In this document: in pieces, positions 43,409 through 56,520 of the stretch
Position numbering within the stretch: position 1 is the first letter of the stretch
Layout: each line of letters starts with the position of its first letter
Assembly: GCF_020283565.1 (NCBI RefSeq)
Contig: NC_060062.1
Coordinates: 56,504,439-56,568,438, forward strand
Reading direction: 5' to 3'
From: Trifolium pratense
Taxonomy: Eukaryota; Streptophyta; Magnoliopsida; Fabales; Fabaceae
Length of the DNA: 64,000 bases
Translations under genes and position numbers: made by a program
Notes under the pieces: generated by a model
What the model was told of the DNA's origin: nothing
What the model saw: the letters and a program-made list of their open reading frames with translations, nothing else
Database searches by the model: none

Positions 43409-46364
43409 CTCTACCCCCCTTAAAAGATTTTCGCCCTCGAAAATTACCCGACCAAAACACAACTCCGGATAAACTCCCTCATCCGACTTTCTAATTCCCA
43501 ACTTGCATTCTAACCAACGGGTTTCTTAGTCATAACACCTTAACCGATACGGTCTCTTACACAAACCCCGATTCAAAATCACACTTCTTCCGAATTCATA
43601 CCAACAACACATACAAACTCCAAATCATACCCAGTTTGACAAAATCAGTCAATCCCAATCGACACAATCTCGTCTACTCATCAACAATAGATCAAGGACA
43701 GCTAATCCCTTGATTTGTCGATAGATAGTCAACAATCGTGATGATGGCATAAACCATTCTCATCAAACTACTTAAAACTTTCTCTTAACATCTTACGGTA
43801 CTCGCAGCACCACTCCAAAACAAAACCACTTAACCCAAAATACTCCGAAAGACCCTTCCGTTGCATACTTCACAACTTTTCAAATTCCATAAGTTCTTAA
43901 CTGCGTCGAATCTCACTCCAACCATTCATTCGGTAGCACAACTCCTACGCTCATCTGCTGTCTAACTTCTCAAATTTCTTAACACATGCCAAAAATATAC
44001 TATCCAACCGTCAAATTCTTTTCCTTGCAATTCCCCAAATCATTGCGTCGAACATTCAACATAACTGTTTTATTTTCCAAATAATCTCTTATCCAATTTC
44101 TGACTTCCTTAACATGACCTTCCCGATATCATTTCCCGTCGAAATATTCTTATCCAAAATATTACCTTAAGTCACTCGTCGACTCACTATCATCCCACCG
44201 TTCACGACGAAAATATCCATAATCATTTATTTCCTTCCCACATAGTATTACTATACTACTCTAACATATACGATGTTCCCAACATCACTTAGTCTCCACC
44301 GACTTTTCCAATAAGTCGTTGTCAATCTCATTCTTACTTCCGAATGGTACAAAACACTTTCTCTGATACTTTCATATTTCCAATTATTCAAATACGACAC
44401 TTCACACTTAGCTTTATTTCAACCTCCAAAGGTTCATCCACCCTCGACACTAATTGTCCGATCACCATCTAAATGAAAATATTTCCTTCTCGACAAACTC
44501 TTTCAAAATCCATCAAATTGTTATCCCATTTCCATCTCGGAATAACTCTACTACTCGTACAATCCACTACCACTCGATAACTTAACAAGTATACCAATTT
44601 CTAACACGGTATTTCTTAATTCCATTCTCATCTACTTCTGAGAATTCACTTCTTTTTCCTTGGTTAAATAACACTAACGGTTCTCCAACCTTCACATCTA
44701 TTTTCTAAGCTTCTCAAATCTTTCCAAGAAATGACTACTCGGTTCTAACACACTCAGCCGCTATAAATCCTTCCTAGGCTCTTCTCGATCACCTAGTAAT
44801 TCCATATTTAATCTCAGCTACTATCAAAAGTTGATTTCCAAACAACCATGATCTCCGTCTTGTTGATTCCAACACAACTCTCATCAGATTCCTCTGAAAA
44901 CTTTTCATCAACAAAGCTTCCATCTTTATCACTCTTCCTCCTCTTTGAGGATGAACCATCAAGTGAAAGACAACCAAACAATGGAACATTCTTCCTACGA
45001 GTTCCGCTAGAAACACCACCAGTCCCACTTATTGTAGTCGGGTTTTCAGTTCCCTAACCACACCTTCCATCCTTGACATCAACCTCCCACTTAACTTAAC
45101 CCTCAAGGTATTCACCATTCGCATACTCGTCGTATGATCATCACTAGGTTTTCTTACCCTTGATGCACACGTCTTCTCCGTTTCCCAGCAACGGTGTTCA
45201 CTTAACATTCAATCTGCTCCATCGTTCCCCAATGGCCACATTCTCCCTACGGCTAAACAACTTCATTCCGACTCACTCCGAAATGATCATCTGATACTTC
45301 CTCCAAAGTATTCTCCAAATAAGAATTCCACTTCGAACAACGCTACTCAATCTTAAACAACCCACTTCAAGAACATCTCTATTCGTCCTTACTTCTCGCG
45401 TTCGAAACATCTTGGAGAGACAAAATCTTCTCCCCCACTTATCTCAAACCCACCTTTATACTTCCACTAGAACATCCGGTGTAAGCACCTAACCGTCCTA
45501 TCGATTCCAAATTTATTCCTCCCAAGAGAAATCTAATACCGACAGCATTCACATGCATGTCGTATGAAAAGGGTAAACATAAGGTAAGATATCTAAGCAT
45601 CTACTCAAAACCCCTGTGCAGTCCTCTTGACAAACACACCACTGCAAAATACATAAACACACTATTCCCGTCTATGCTAACGTAACAACCTACGTAACAA
45701 CTAGCATACATAATTACTACCACATGTCTATACATATATTTATAACTAAACTATATGTAAGACAATGAAACATCCATGTACACAAGACATCGAGTCAAGT
45801 ACATGCATTACATTTCGTTTGTCCGCATACTTACAACATCTACTCAAACATGTATAAAACATAGCATGTTCTCAAACAAGTTCTCATCATGAGAATACAT
45901 TCACATAGTTCAATTAAAGAACCACACTAAGTACTAGTAATCAATCTACCACATGTTATAAACAAACATATAACAACACACATTAGGATCTACTTACATC
46001 CTACTCCTTTCTCACTCTAGTGAAAAATTCATTTTCACTTACTCAAAAGAAAATAATCTTATATTTTCAACAAAATCTTCATCACATGCAGTTTTACATC
46101 ATGCTGGATCATCAACTGTTAGCAATAAGCATCTACAAACCAAAAGTTCAAACCACACAAATTTTTAAAACTTAAGCATAAAAATACTCAACCACTACTT
46201 GACTTGATAACTTATAACAATGATAAGTATCAATCGCATCAAGTACACACAACAAGAAAAGACAGACACAACTGGCACACACGCTCACTCGATCTGACTG
46301 CACAGACCGGCTCTGATTGACACGTAACCTCACAGTCCGAAGACGACCTGCTCTGATACCACTT
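43409..46364 (-). other. Non-coding interior of element c
   Basis: No believable ORF. The end next to the left LTR keeps the PPT (minus CTTTTAAGGGGGGTAGAGT) and about 100 bp homologous to the end of G2 pol: the minus strand around 43440-43500 still resembles the ATWELESKMRDSYPDLF codons. This shows descent from a coding chromovirus. Conserved blocks with b and d are at 43640-43760 and 44820-44890. The PBS TGGTATCAGAGC (minus) is at 46350-46361. Confidence 0.8.
43672..43730 (-). ncRNA. Conserved stem-loop, copy in element c
   Basis: Sense arms TATCGACAA-ATCAAGG and CCTTGAT-CTA-TTGTTGATG. The inner helix is fully Watson-Crick here, where b and d have wobbles. The bulge is CTA instead of CTC. 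Confidence 0.55.
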
Positions 46365-49168
46365 TGTAACACCCAAACCCGTTATTTAATTAACTCTGCC
46401 TTTATAAAATCTTTTTCGAAAATACGCCGCGGAAAAATTGAAAATCTGATTTATAAAGCGCTGGTTTGAATATCACAAACTTCATTCAAAGATAATACTA
46501 ATACATTTATCTAGTAAAATATTCGAATGAACTAAAAACAAAACCTCGCATCGAACGATGCGTTATTAGTTATACAAAACGGATACTTTTCAAATGAAAG
46601 CTTAAGACCAACAGAGTATACTAAGAGGACTACATGCATATACATATAAAAACCCCTTTTTCCCGTGTCTCAATCAGAGCAGAGCTTCACCATTGCACTC
46701 GGACGAGGCTAACACATAACCTGTCAACCTGGACCCCCAAAGGTCCAGCAATTAACACAAAGCAGAGAGTTAGAAAACATAAACATAAATATAAGTGTGA
46801 GTAGTATACTACACACTTCACACGCTATCATACATTTCTAACTCACGCACATACATCGTCAAATACGACTACCAATCAATCATTCATTTACAAACACACC
46901 AATCATATAGTTTCACGTCTTCTCGGACACTACTAAAGTGTTCATTTTATAGTCATGACGGACTCTACACTTGTTCATTTTATAGTCATGACGGACTCTA
47001 CACTTGTTCATTTTATAGTCATGACGGACTCTACTCACATACCAAGTCATGGCAACAATCACAGTATTAAACAATTAGTAAATTCCAAAGCTTAACACAT
47101 ACGGAAAACACATTACAATCCAATCAGATATTGTCACATAACAATTATCAAATACATGTGCATTTACCCTAATGCATCTAATGCCAATTATCCAATGTCA
47201 TGTCATCCCTAGACACGACTAATGCATGTGGTACCAAGGTGTCTCACCAACGGTGGACCAAGAACAGTTTTACATCATGCTGGATAAGCGTCTCACCAAC
47301 GGTGGACCAAGAACAGTTTTACATCATGCTGGATAAGCGTCTCACCAACGGTGGACCAAGAACAGTTTTATATCATGCTGGATATGTCGGAACTTACCGA
47401 ACCATCTTATCTCCCTTGGATAAGCCAACACAGTTTTACATCATGTCGGATGCTGCTATTCACCCCATTTAAGATGAACCCAGTTTTACATCTTGTTGGA
47501 TGCGTCGGAACTTACCGAACCACCTTATCTCCCTTGGATAAGCTCAATAACAGTTTTATATCATGTAGGATATGGTTATCATCAACCATCTCTCCCATAA
47601 AGAGGAGTCACACAGTTTTATATCATGTTTGGATATGGGCTCCAGATCTCGGATGACATAATCCCATCTTCGGCCACTTTTCATAAACATAGTCCATTTT
47701 CATCAATTATTGGAATTCACATGATTCCCATAACACAATTATTCATGAATGCATGATTACTTTTAAACACATCAAATACATGACGCTATCTAGCTCGAAG
47801 CTATTCATTCACTGATGCGGAAACACAATTCCAACATCTAACACATTAGGATAACACAATATCCTATCACTCCAATCATAATTATTCACATGATAATTAT
47901 CTGCATAACCATTTTTATACACATAAGGTTTCATTTACACTTATGTCATAAAACACACATCATTTCCTTAACATTGTAAATTAATGCTAAAACATAAACA
48001 TAGTCACTTGAACTACAAGTCATTGCATACGCGTGCGAATCATATAACGATTAACAATAAGCATTAACAACATCAACATGTATCAACAAACATGTAAGGA
48101 TACCCTTAAACCATGTTACAAGCGCCTAATTGCACTTAAAACAATTATCAAAAAGTTGCTGTCACAGTGCTGTTCGCTGAGCGAATCCGTAGCGAACCCG
48201 TAGCGAACACGTAGCGAACACGTAGCGAACACGTTCGCTGTAGCGAACAGGTAGCGAACTACATCAGAGGGTTGCAGGTACATGGCGAACAGATAGCGAA
48301 CCTGTAGCGAACTTATTCGCTAAGCGAATCCGTAGCGAATCCGTAGCGAACTTATTCGCTAAGCGAATCCGTAGCGAATCCGTAGCGAACTACACCAGAA
48401 ATATCTGTTCTTGAGTTTTCTAAGGCGGTTTAACATTGAATCAACTCAAAAATTCATCCAAACATGTTATAAATTCATATAAACAGCCATTCCAAACATA
48501 TATGGTATCAAGGAACATTAATCATCCCTTCCAAACATCCAAATACCTCAAATAATCAAAATCATGCCAATTTCTTGCAAAATAAGCAAAGTTGCATAAA
48601 CATGCAAATCATTGATCAAACATCTACATATTCCCATTTTCAACTCCCCAAAGTTGTTTACCTCATCTACCATGAGTTCACTACACATGTTAGGATCAAA
48701 AGAATCCATTTTCCATTAAGAAAATCACCCACAAAACCCACAAGAAAATAGAGTGGAAAGAGTTTGGGAATGGAGGAATCGACATCCTCCCCTCTTCCGA
48801 ATCACTCACGAATATGTAATCTAACTCTCGTACCTTAGCTCGACGAATCCACAAGCTTGCTCTTCTCTTTCTCCCCCATGAGCTCCTTGCCCTAGCTAAG
48901 CTCTTCAACTTCTCAAGAATTGCAACTTATGAGACTATTCATGGTTGACTTGGCTACTTATAGCTCTCTCTCTATTCTCATGGATCAAAGCCCACTTGGC
49001 TTAGGCCCAATGCCTATTCCACGCCCAAAGGCCCAAACAACATAACTTCTCGCTCATTAACTTACGTTCTCGCTAAATGATTATTCACCGCTTAATAATT
49101 TAATTATAAATCACGCCCTCGCGTAATAAAATAATTAAATAACGAATACTAAATTTTGGGTCGTTACA
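46365..49168 (-). repeat. Element c 5' LTR (2804 bp)
   Basis: Pair of 40593-43408. It has three GTAGCGAACAC units at about 48200-48233 where the left LTR has four, and one A fewer near 49140. Confidence 0.93.
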
Positions 49169-50335
49169 GTATATACATGATTGATCACTTGTTATGCATT
49201 TATAACATGTTATAATGTATTTTGGATGGATTTGAGTGTTAAACCGCCTTAGAAACTCAAGAACAGATATTTTCTGGTGTAGTTCGCTACGGATTCGCTA
49301 CGGATTCGCTTAGCGAATAAGTTCGCTACGGATTCGCTACGGATTCGCTTAGCGAATAAGTTCGCTACGGGTTCGCTACGGGTTCGCCATGTACCTGTAA
49401 CCCTCTGATGTAGTTCGCTACCTGTTCGCTACAGCGAACGTGTTCGCTACGTGTTCGCTACGTGTTCGCTACGGGTTCGCTACGGCTTCGCTCAGCGAAC
49501 AGCTCTGTGACAGCAACTTTTTGATAATTGTTTTAAATGCAATTAGGCACTTGTAACATGGTTTAAGGGTATCCTTGCATGATTGTTGATACATGTTTAA
49601 TATTTGTGTTGTGTGATGGCATTTATATAAAATGTCAAAGAAGTATATGTATTTTTGTATATCGGGTTGTCCGATAAAGAAGAATATCAGTTTGTCTGAT
49701 AAAGAAGTTTAATGGATTATGTTATCCATGTAGTGAGCTGTAGCTTCGTGCTACGTGATTATCATATGTTTGGTAAATGCATGGCATTCATAAATTCATG
49801 CATTATTTAGGGATATCAGACTTGTCTGATAAAGAAGGATATTGGACTTGTCCAATAAAGAAGGATATCAATGGTAAGTTCCTTGATAAAGAAGATGGTA
49901 CCACATGCATTAGTCGTGTCTAGGTTGGCATGACATTGAATGTTTGGCATTAGTCGCATTTGAGTAAATGTGCAATTATGTGTTATGTGTTATGTGAGTT
50001 CTTTGTGTTGTCCGAAACGACGTGAAACTATCTGGTTGTGTATTTATGAGTATGTGTTATCTGGTGTATTGCTTATCGAGGCATGTGTGTGAGTTAGTAT
50101 TACGTGATAGGTTGAATATAGGTGCGTTTCTATATTCGTATGTATGTGATTATGTTTACTAACTCTCTACCTATTTGTTATGTGCTGGACCTTTGGGGGT
50201 TCAGGTATTCAGGTCGAGGTTTCGTGTCGTGTGCACGATCGTTTTATAAAATGTTTTTCCGTAGCGCTCCGGCTACTTATCTTTAAAAAGTTTTTAAGAT
50301 CACGTTTTTAAGGGTAGTTAGTTCGGGGTGTTACA

Positions 50336-51966
50336 ACTCACGCCATACAATTACAGTATTAAATACATAGGAATTTACCTAGTCAGCTACCTACAGCGAA
50401 CACGTCAAAACCAGTCAAGTAATGTCACATAACGATTACCAAGTAAATGTGCATATACCCTAATGCAATCTAATGCCAATCAATTCACTGTCATGCCATC
50501 CCTAGACATGACTAAATGCATGTGGTACCAAGGTGTCTCACCAACGGTGGACCAAGAACAGTTTTATATCTTGCTGGATATGTCGGAACTTACCGAACCA
50601 TCTTATCTCCCTTGGATAAGCCAACACAGTTTTATATCCTGTTGGATAGTAACTCTGGACTCATGGATTCATCTAATCCGATCATCGACTTCATTATGGA
50701 CACATAATCCATTTTCGTTATTGGAACCCAAGTTTCCAATGTTCACATACAATCATGAATGCATGTATGTATGCACATATCAACCATATGATATTCTTTA
50801 GCTCGAAGCTACTCTTTTATGAATGCGGGAGCACAATCCTAACACATTCACTTTAACATTACTAATTAATGCCAAAACATCACATTACTCACTTTAAACT
50901 ACAACTTATTGCATACACGTTTATCAATCATATAACGATTAACAATAAGCATTAACAGCATCAACATGTATCAACAATCATGTAAGGATACCCTTAAACC
51001 ATGTTACAAGTGCCTAATTACACTTACAACCATTAACAAAAGTTGCAGGTTCAGTACTGTTCGCTAAGCGAAGCTCAGTTCGCTGCAGCGAACTACGTCA
51101 GAGGATTACAGGTGCATGGCGAACAGGTAGCGAGCTTGTGGCGAGCAGGTTCGCGTAGCGAATCTCCTGGTCGCTTAGCGAACTACACCAGAAAATATCT
51201 GTTATTGAGTTTTCTAAGGCGGTTTAACATTGAATCAGCTCAAAAATTCATTCAAACATGTTATAAATTCTTATAAACAGCAATTTCAAACATATATGGT
51301 ATCAAGGAACATTAATCATCCCTTACAAACCTCCAAATACCTCACAAAATCATGATCATGCCCTTTTCTTGGATTTTAAGCAACTTTCCTAAACTTTTCA
51401 AGCATGATTCAAACACATACATATTTTTCATGGAATCAAGCTAGTGATTAACACATACAAAGTGATGATGAAGAACATCACACTCACATACAAAAGCTTA
51501 ATCAAAAGTCTAAAAGGAAATTGAGTGGGAGAGTTCGGGAATGGAGACATAGACAATCTCCCCTCTCCTTGCCACTCAAGAATCATGAATTCTAATCTCT
51601 TACCTTAAGTTTGGTGATGATTCCTAGCCTTCTCTTGCTCAAGCTTTCTCTCTTGATCAAACCCTAGCCCTTGCTATATGGTTTTGCTCTTGCTTCTATT
51701 CTTGCTTCTAAGACAAAAGTCATGAAATGAGCCAAGTCTCATGACAAGGTTTCTTTATATACCTCTCCCTAAAAGTCATGAACCAAGCCCAAGTGGCTTA
51801 GGCCCAAATGGCCTCTCACGCCCATTAAGTCCAAAACAAAGGTTCTCGCGTCTAATAACTTACGCTCGGCTAAATAATTATTCGTCGCTCACTAAAATAA
51901 TAAAAGCCAATTAATAAATAAAATAACATTTAATAAATATACGAATATGAAAAATGGGTCGTTACA
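50336..51966 (-). repeat. G2 3' LTR, second part
   Basis: Resumes after solo LTR S with the second TSD copy ACTCA and ends GGGTCGTTACA at 51966. With 39372-39926 it makes about 2.18 kb, the length of the G1 LTR. It holds a TTCGCT array (51056-51188). Confidence 0.9.
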
Positions 51967-54900
51967 ATCCTACCCCCCTTAAAAGAATTTCGCCCTCGAA
52001 ATTACCTAGAAACAGATCGGGATAGGAATCTCTCATCTTACTTTCCAGCTCCCACGTTGCATTCTCACCAGCCGGTCCTCCCCACACGACTTTCACGGAT
52101 GCAATCTCTTTATTCCTCAACCTCTTCACTTCTCTTCCTTCTATCCTCAAGGGTACGGTCTCAATGGTCAAGTCATCCCTCACTTGAACATCGTCCGATT
52201 CAATCACGTGTGTCGGATCAGACACATACTTGCGCAACTGTGATACATGGAAAACATCGTGCAAATACGCCAATGATGGCGGTAATGCAATCCTATACGC
52301 AACTTTCCCAACTCGCTTCAAAATCTCAAACGGCCCAATAAACCTCGATGTTAACTTTCGCGACTTCAACGCACGTCCTACTCCAGTAGTCGATGTAACT
52401 CGTAGGAATACATGATCCCCCTCTTTGAATTCAATGTCCTTCCTCCTCTTATCATGATAACTCTTTTGTCGACTCTGAGACGCTTTCATCTTCTCACGAA
52501 TCATCCGAATCTTCTCCGTTGTTTCTTGTACAATCTCTGGTCCAAGAATTGCACCTTCTCCAGTTTCATACCAACACAGAGGTGTCCTACACCTTCTCCC
52601 ATACAAAGCCTCAAACGGTGCCATTCCGATACTAGAATGGTAACTGTTGTTGTATGTAAACTCTACCAACGGCAAACAAGAATCCCAATTCACGTTTTGC
52701 TCCAACACACAAGCCCTCAACAAATCCTCTAAGGATTGTATCGTCCTCTCTGACTGACCATCTGTCTGAGGATGATAAGCTGAACTCAACCTCAACTTCG
52801 TTCCTAAAGCTTCTTGCAAGCTTTCCCAAAATCTGGAAGTAAATCTCGGATCTCTATCCGAAATAATACTTGTTGGAATACTATGTAGCTTCACAATCTG
52901 CTCCACATAAATCTCGGCCAACTTAGGCACCAAAGTACCTTTCCTGATAGCAATGAAGTGAGCACACTTCGTCAGACGATCTACCACTACCCAAATCACC
53001 TCGTTACCTTTCTTGGTCTTCGGTAAACCTCCCACAAAATCCATTGCAATGCTATCCCATTTCCATTCTGGTATAAACATTGGTTACAACAAACCAAACG
53101 GCTTCTGATGCTCAATCTTTGATTTCTGACAAGTTAAGCATGAATAAACAAATTCAGAAATTTGCCTCTTCATTCCCGGCCACCAAAATAACTTCCTCAA
53201 ATCCTGATACATCTTGGTTACTCCAGGATGAATACTCAAACCACTTCTGTGACCTTCTTCCATGATCATTCTTTTCAATTCGGGTACATCCGGTACACAA
53301 ACTCTTCCGTGAAATCTCATGACTCCACTTTCGTCAATCTTGATATTGGTCTCCTTGCCTTCATTGATGAGTACCATCTTCTCCATCAATTTCTTATCTG
53401 ATTTCTAACGTTCTTTAATATCCTCGAGAAAAGGATTCGTCAATTTTAACATTCCAAGCTTCACACTTGAAGAAGTAACCTCACACACAAGACTCAAGTC
53501 TCGGAATTCTTCAATCAACTCTAACTCTTTCACCATCAACGATGACATATGCAAAGTTTTCCTACTTAATGCATCGGCCACCACATTGGCTTTTCCGGGG
53601 TGATAACTCAATCCAAAATCGTAGTCCTTTAAGAATTCGAGCCATCTTCGTTGCCTCATATTCAACTCCTTCTGGTCGAATAAGTATTTCAGACTTTTGT
53701 GATCACTGAAAACTTCAAACCTTGATCCATACAAGTAGTGTCTCCACACTTTCAAAGCAAACACCACTGCGGCTAACTCCAAATCATGCGTTGGATAGTT
53801 CCTCTCGTGAACCTTCAGTTGCCTTGAAGCATATGCTACCACATTACCCCCTTGCATAAGCACTCCGCCAAGTCCTAACTTCGAAGCATCGCAATACACG
53901 ACGAACGACTCTTTGGCATCAGGTAAAATCAACACGGGTGCAGTAGTCAATCTTCTCTTGAGCTCTTGGAAGCTCTTCTCACAATTACCATCCCAAACAA
54001 ACGCTTGATCTTTCCTCGTCAACTTGGTTAACGGTAAAGCCAACTTCAAAAAACCTTCGATGAATCTTCTATAATAACCGGCTAAACCAAGGAAACTTCT
54101 AATCTCTGAAACAGATTCCGGCGTTCCCCACTGTGACACAGCGTCAACCTTCGCAGGATCTACCGCGATTCCTCCACTTGAAATTATATGCCCTAGCAAA
54201 CTCACCTCTTTCATCCAAAATTCACACTTCGACAACTTGGCATACAACTTCTTCTCCTTCAAGACTTGCAAAACAATCCTCAAGTGCTCTTCGTGCTCTT
54301 CCTCGGATTTTGAGTAAATCAAAATGTCGTCGATGAACACCACCACGAATCTATCCAAAAACGAATGGAAAATTCGGTTCATATATTCCATGAAAACTCC
54401 GGGTGCATTGGTCACACCAAACGGCATAACTGAATACTCGTAGTGCCCATACCTCGTCCTGAATGCAGTCTTAGGTATGTCTTCCATCTTCACTCTAATC
54501 TGATGGTATCCGGATCTCAAATCGATCTTACTAAACACGCAAGCTCCAACTAGTTGATCCATCAAATCATCTATCCTCGGAAGTGGATATTTATTCTTGA
54601 TCGTCACTTTGTTCAACTGACGATAGTCTATACATAATCTCATGCTTTCATCTTTCTTCTTTACAAGCAATACCGGCGCTCCCCATGGCGAAACACTCGG
54701 CCGAACAAACCTCTTCTCAAGCAGCTCTTCAAGTTGCTTCTTCAACTCATTCAACTCTGACGCTGACATTCGATACGGCGCCATCAATATCGGACTAGTT
54801 CCAGGTACTAGGTCGATAGAAAACTCTACCTCTCGCTTTGGAGGCACGTCAGATATATCATCCGGAAACACATCTGGGAATTCACAAACGATCGGTAACT

Positions 54901-56326
54901 CTTCTACCTTAACTCCTCCTTCGAGTTTCAATGATGCAAACATCATGAACATCTCGGCATGTTCTTTCAACGATTCCGATACTTCCTTCCCGCTCATCAA
55001 TTGCAAGTTCTCCTCCGGCTTCGGAAAAACAACGGCCTTCTCACGACAGTTGATATGAATTCGGTTGAAGATTAACCAATTCATACCAAAAATTACGTCC
55101 ATACCACTAAGTGGAATACACACTAAATCCATACCAAAGTGCCTATAAAAAATGGTTACGGGGCAGTTACGACATACTTGTCGAGTAATCACTGAACCAT
55201 TAGCAGGAGTTTCTATTTCCATCCTACTCGACATATCCGTTAAAGGAATACTAAGACGCTTCGCACAATCCAAAGAAATAAAAGAATGTGTCGCTCCCGT
55301 ATCTATAATCGCAATTAAAGGAGTGTCATAGATGAAACACGTACCTCTAATGAGATTGTCCTCTTGGCTAGCATCCTCTCCACTCAAAGCAAACACCTTG
55401 CCCATCACCTTCTTGGGCTTCTTACTAGTCGGACTCTTGTGGCCTTCCTCACCACAGTTGAAACACACCACTTTTCCTCTGCAAGCTTCGGTCTTGTGGC
55501 CCAGCTTTCCACAATTCTTACACCTATCCCCTCTCTTCGGGCAATCATAAGACATATGACCCCGTTCTCCACAGTTGTAACAATTTCCATTCACCGGCTT
55601 CTTACCACCACTTGTATTCCCCTTACCGCGGTTGTCATAAGGTTTTCCGCGCTCTTGTCCTTTCCCTTTTCGGTCGTTCACAGCTTTGTAGTAGTTCACC
55701 TTAGCTCTACCATCCTCATCACAGATCCTACTCTTGTTCACAAGGGTCGCAAAATCCCTTATCTGTGAAAATCCAATCATATGTTTAATGTCCGGGCGTA
55801 AGCCACTCTCGAACTTCACGCACTTGTCGTCCTCCGCTTCAAAAGTGTTGTAATGCGGACTAAATGCGCACAACGTCTCGAACTTGACGGCATAGTCAGC
55901 CACCGTCATATTCCTCTGTTTTAGTTCCATGAATTCCACCACTTTCTTGTTCTTCACATCAACAGGAAAATACTTAACCAAAAATTCTCTTTTAAACATT
56001 GCCCATGGTATAGCCATACCACCGGGTCCTAGCCTCAACTTGGCGTTCTTCCACCACACGTTCGCTTCCTCGCGCAACACATATGTTCCAAGGGTTGTCT
56101 TCCCTTCCTCGGAACAATCCATTGCTTCAAAAATTATTTCAAGTTCCTCCAGCCACTTGTAAGCTCCATCCGGGTTGTAACCTCCGGTAAATGTTGGCGG
56201 TTTCTGCTTCATGAACCGTTCCAACCTCATCTCTACCTCTCTTCCAGGTTGATGATCTCTAACCACTATGTTGGTGAGTGCGGCCAAAGCCTCCGCAATC
56301 TGGGCATTCGTTCTCGCAGCAGCCAT
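51962..56326 (-). pseudogene. G2 Gag-Pol polyprotein with two nonsense codons
   Basis: One frame of about 1454 codons from the ATG at 56326 to a stop at 51962 overlapping the 3' LTR. Order: gag; CCHC knuckles at about residues 252-290 ([42 protein letters not shown] with the last Cys lost); protease DTGATHSFI near 340; RT with F-I-D-D near 661-664; RNase H ([21 protein letters not shown]); integrase H-H-C-C (SIHPGVTKMY ... CLTCQKSK), D (MDFVGGLP), D (SDRDPRF), E (GQSERTIQ); and a chromodomain-like C-terminus (RLRNKEIASVKVVW, ATWELESKMRDSYPDLF). TAG at 53405-53407 lies before integrase and TAA at 53084-53086 between its zinc and core domains; both look like C-to-T changes of Gln codons. The last codons run through the PPT. 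Confidence 0.92.
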
Positions 56327-56433
56327 GATTCCTGAACGAATCACAACTAGACGTTAGAAAGTACTAACAGTGTTCCCTACACATGCTCATACGGGGAAAA
56401 GAAAAGTCCTAATTGGTTCACATGAACCGACCT

Positions 56434-56445
56434 GCTCTGATACCA
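56434..56445 (-). other. G2 primer binding site, initiator Met tRNA
   Basis: The reverse complement is TGGTATCAGAGC, 4 bp from the LTR start at 56450, the same layout as G1. Confidence 0.92.
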
Positions 56446-56449
56446 CTAT

Positions 56450-56520
56450 TGTAACACCCTAACCCATACTACCCTTAAAAACGTAATTTAAAAAACTTTT
56501 CAACAAGTGTAAAGGCAGAG
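56450..56520 (-). repeat. G2 5' LTR, first 71 bp
   Basis: TGTAACACCCTAACCC...GGCAGAG, broken at 56521 by element d. In the intact copies CAGAG is followed by TGCCACGCGG; that continuation is expected beyond the right edge after a CAGAG duplication. Confidence 0.9.

Larger units (their letters stand above)
40593..49168 (-). mobile_element. Element c: complete young non-autonomous element, TSD GTATA
   Basis: An 8.6-kb minus-strand element with LTRs of 2816 bp (left) and 2804 bp (right), a 2.96-kb non-coding interior, a PBS and a PPT. GTATA flanks it at 40588-40592 and 49169-49173. By eye the LTRs differ by one 11-bp repeat unit and one A; I saw no substitutions. The ORF fragments inside (for example 41428-41700 and 47200-47472) are identical copies of LTR minisatellite, not genes. 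Confidence 0.93.
39927..50335 (+). mobile_element. S: solo LTR, plus strand, split by element c
   Basis: Parts 39927-40592 and 49174-50335 join to about 1.83 kb from TGTAACGACCCG to CGGGGTGTTACA. The flanks show ACTCA on both sides (39922-39926, 50336-50340), and no PBS, PPT or interior is present, so it is a solo LTR left by unequal recombination. It keeps a TATAAGTA (40134-40141), a TTCGCT array (49268-49507), GATAAAGAAG repeats (49670-49890) and the hairpin at 50185-50204. Confidence 0.88.
39372..56520 (-). mobile_element. G2: Ty3/gypsy chromovirus (Tekay-like), split by S and c
   Basis: Minus-strand element: 3' LTR 39372-39926 plus 50336-51966 (interrupted by solo LTR S), coding interior 51967-56449, 5' LTR from 56450, cut at 56521 by element d. 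Bases 39367-39371 (TAATC) would be its TSD. It is inserted in the 5' LTR of b. The coding region is full length apart from two nonsense codons. Confidence 0.9.
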
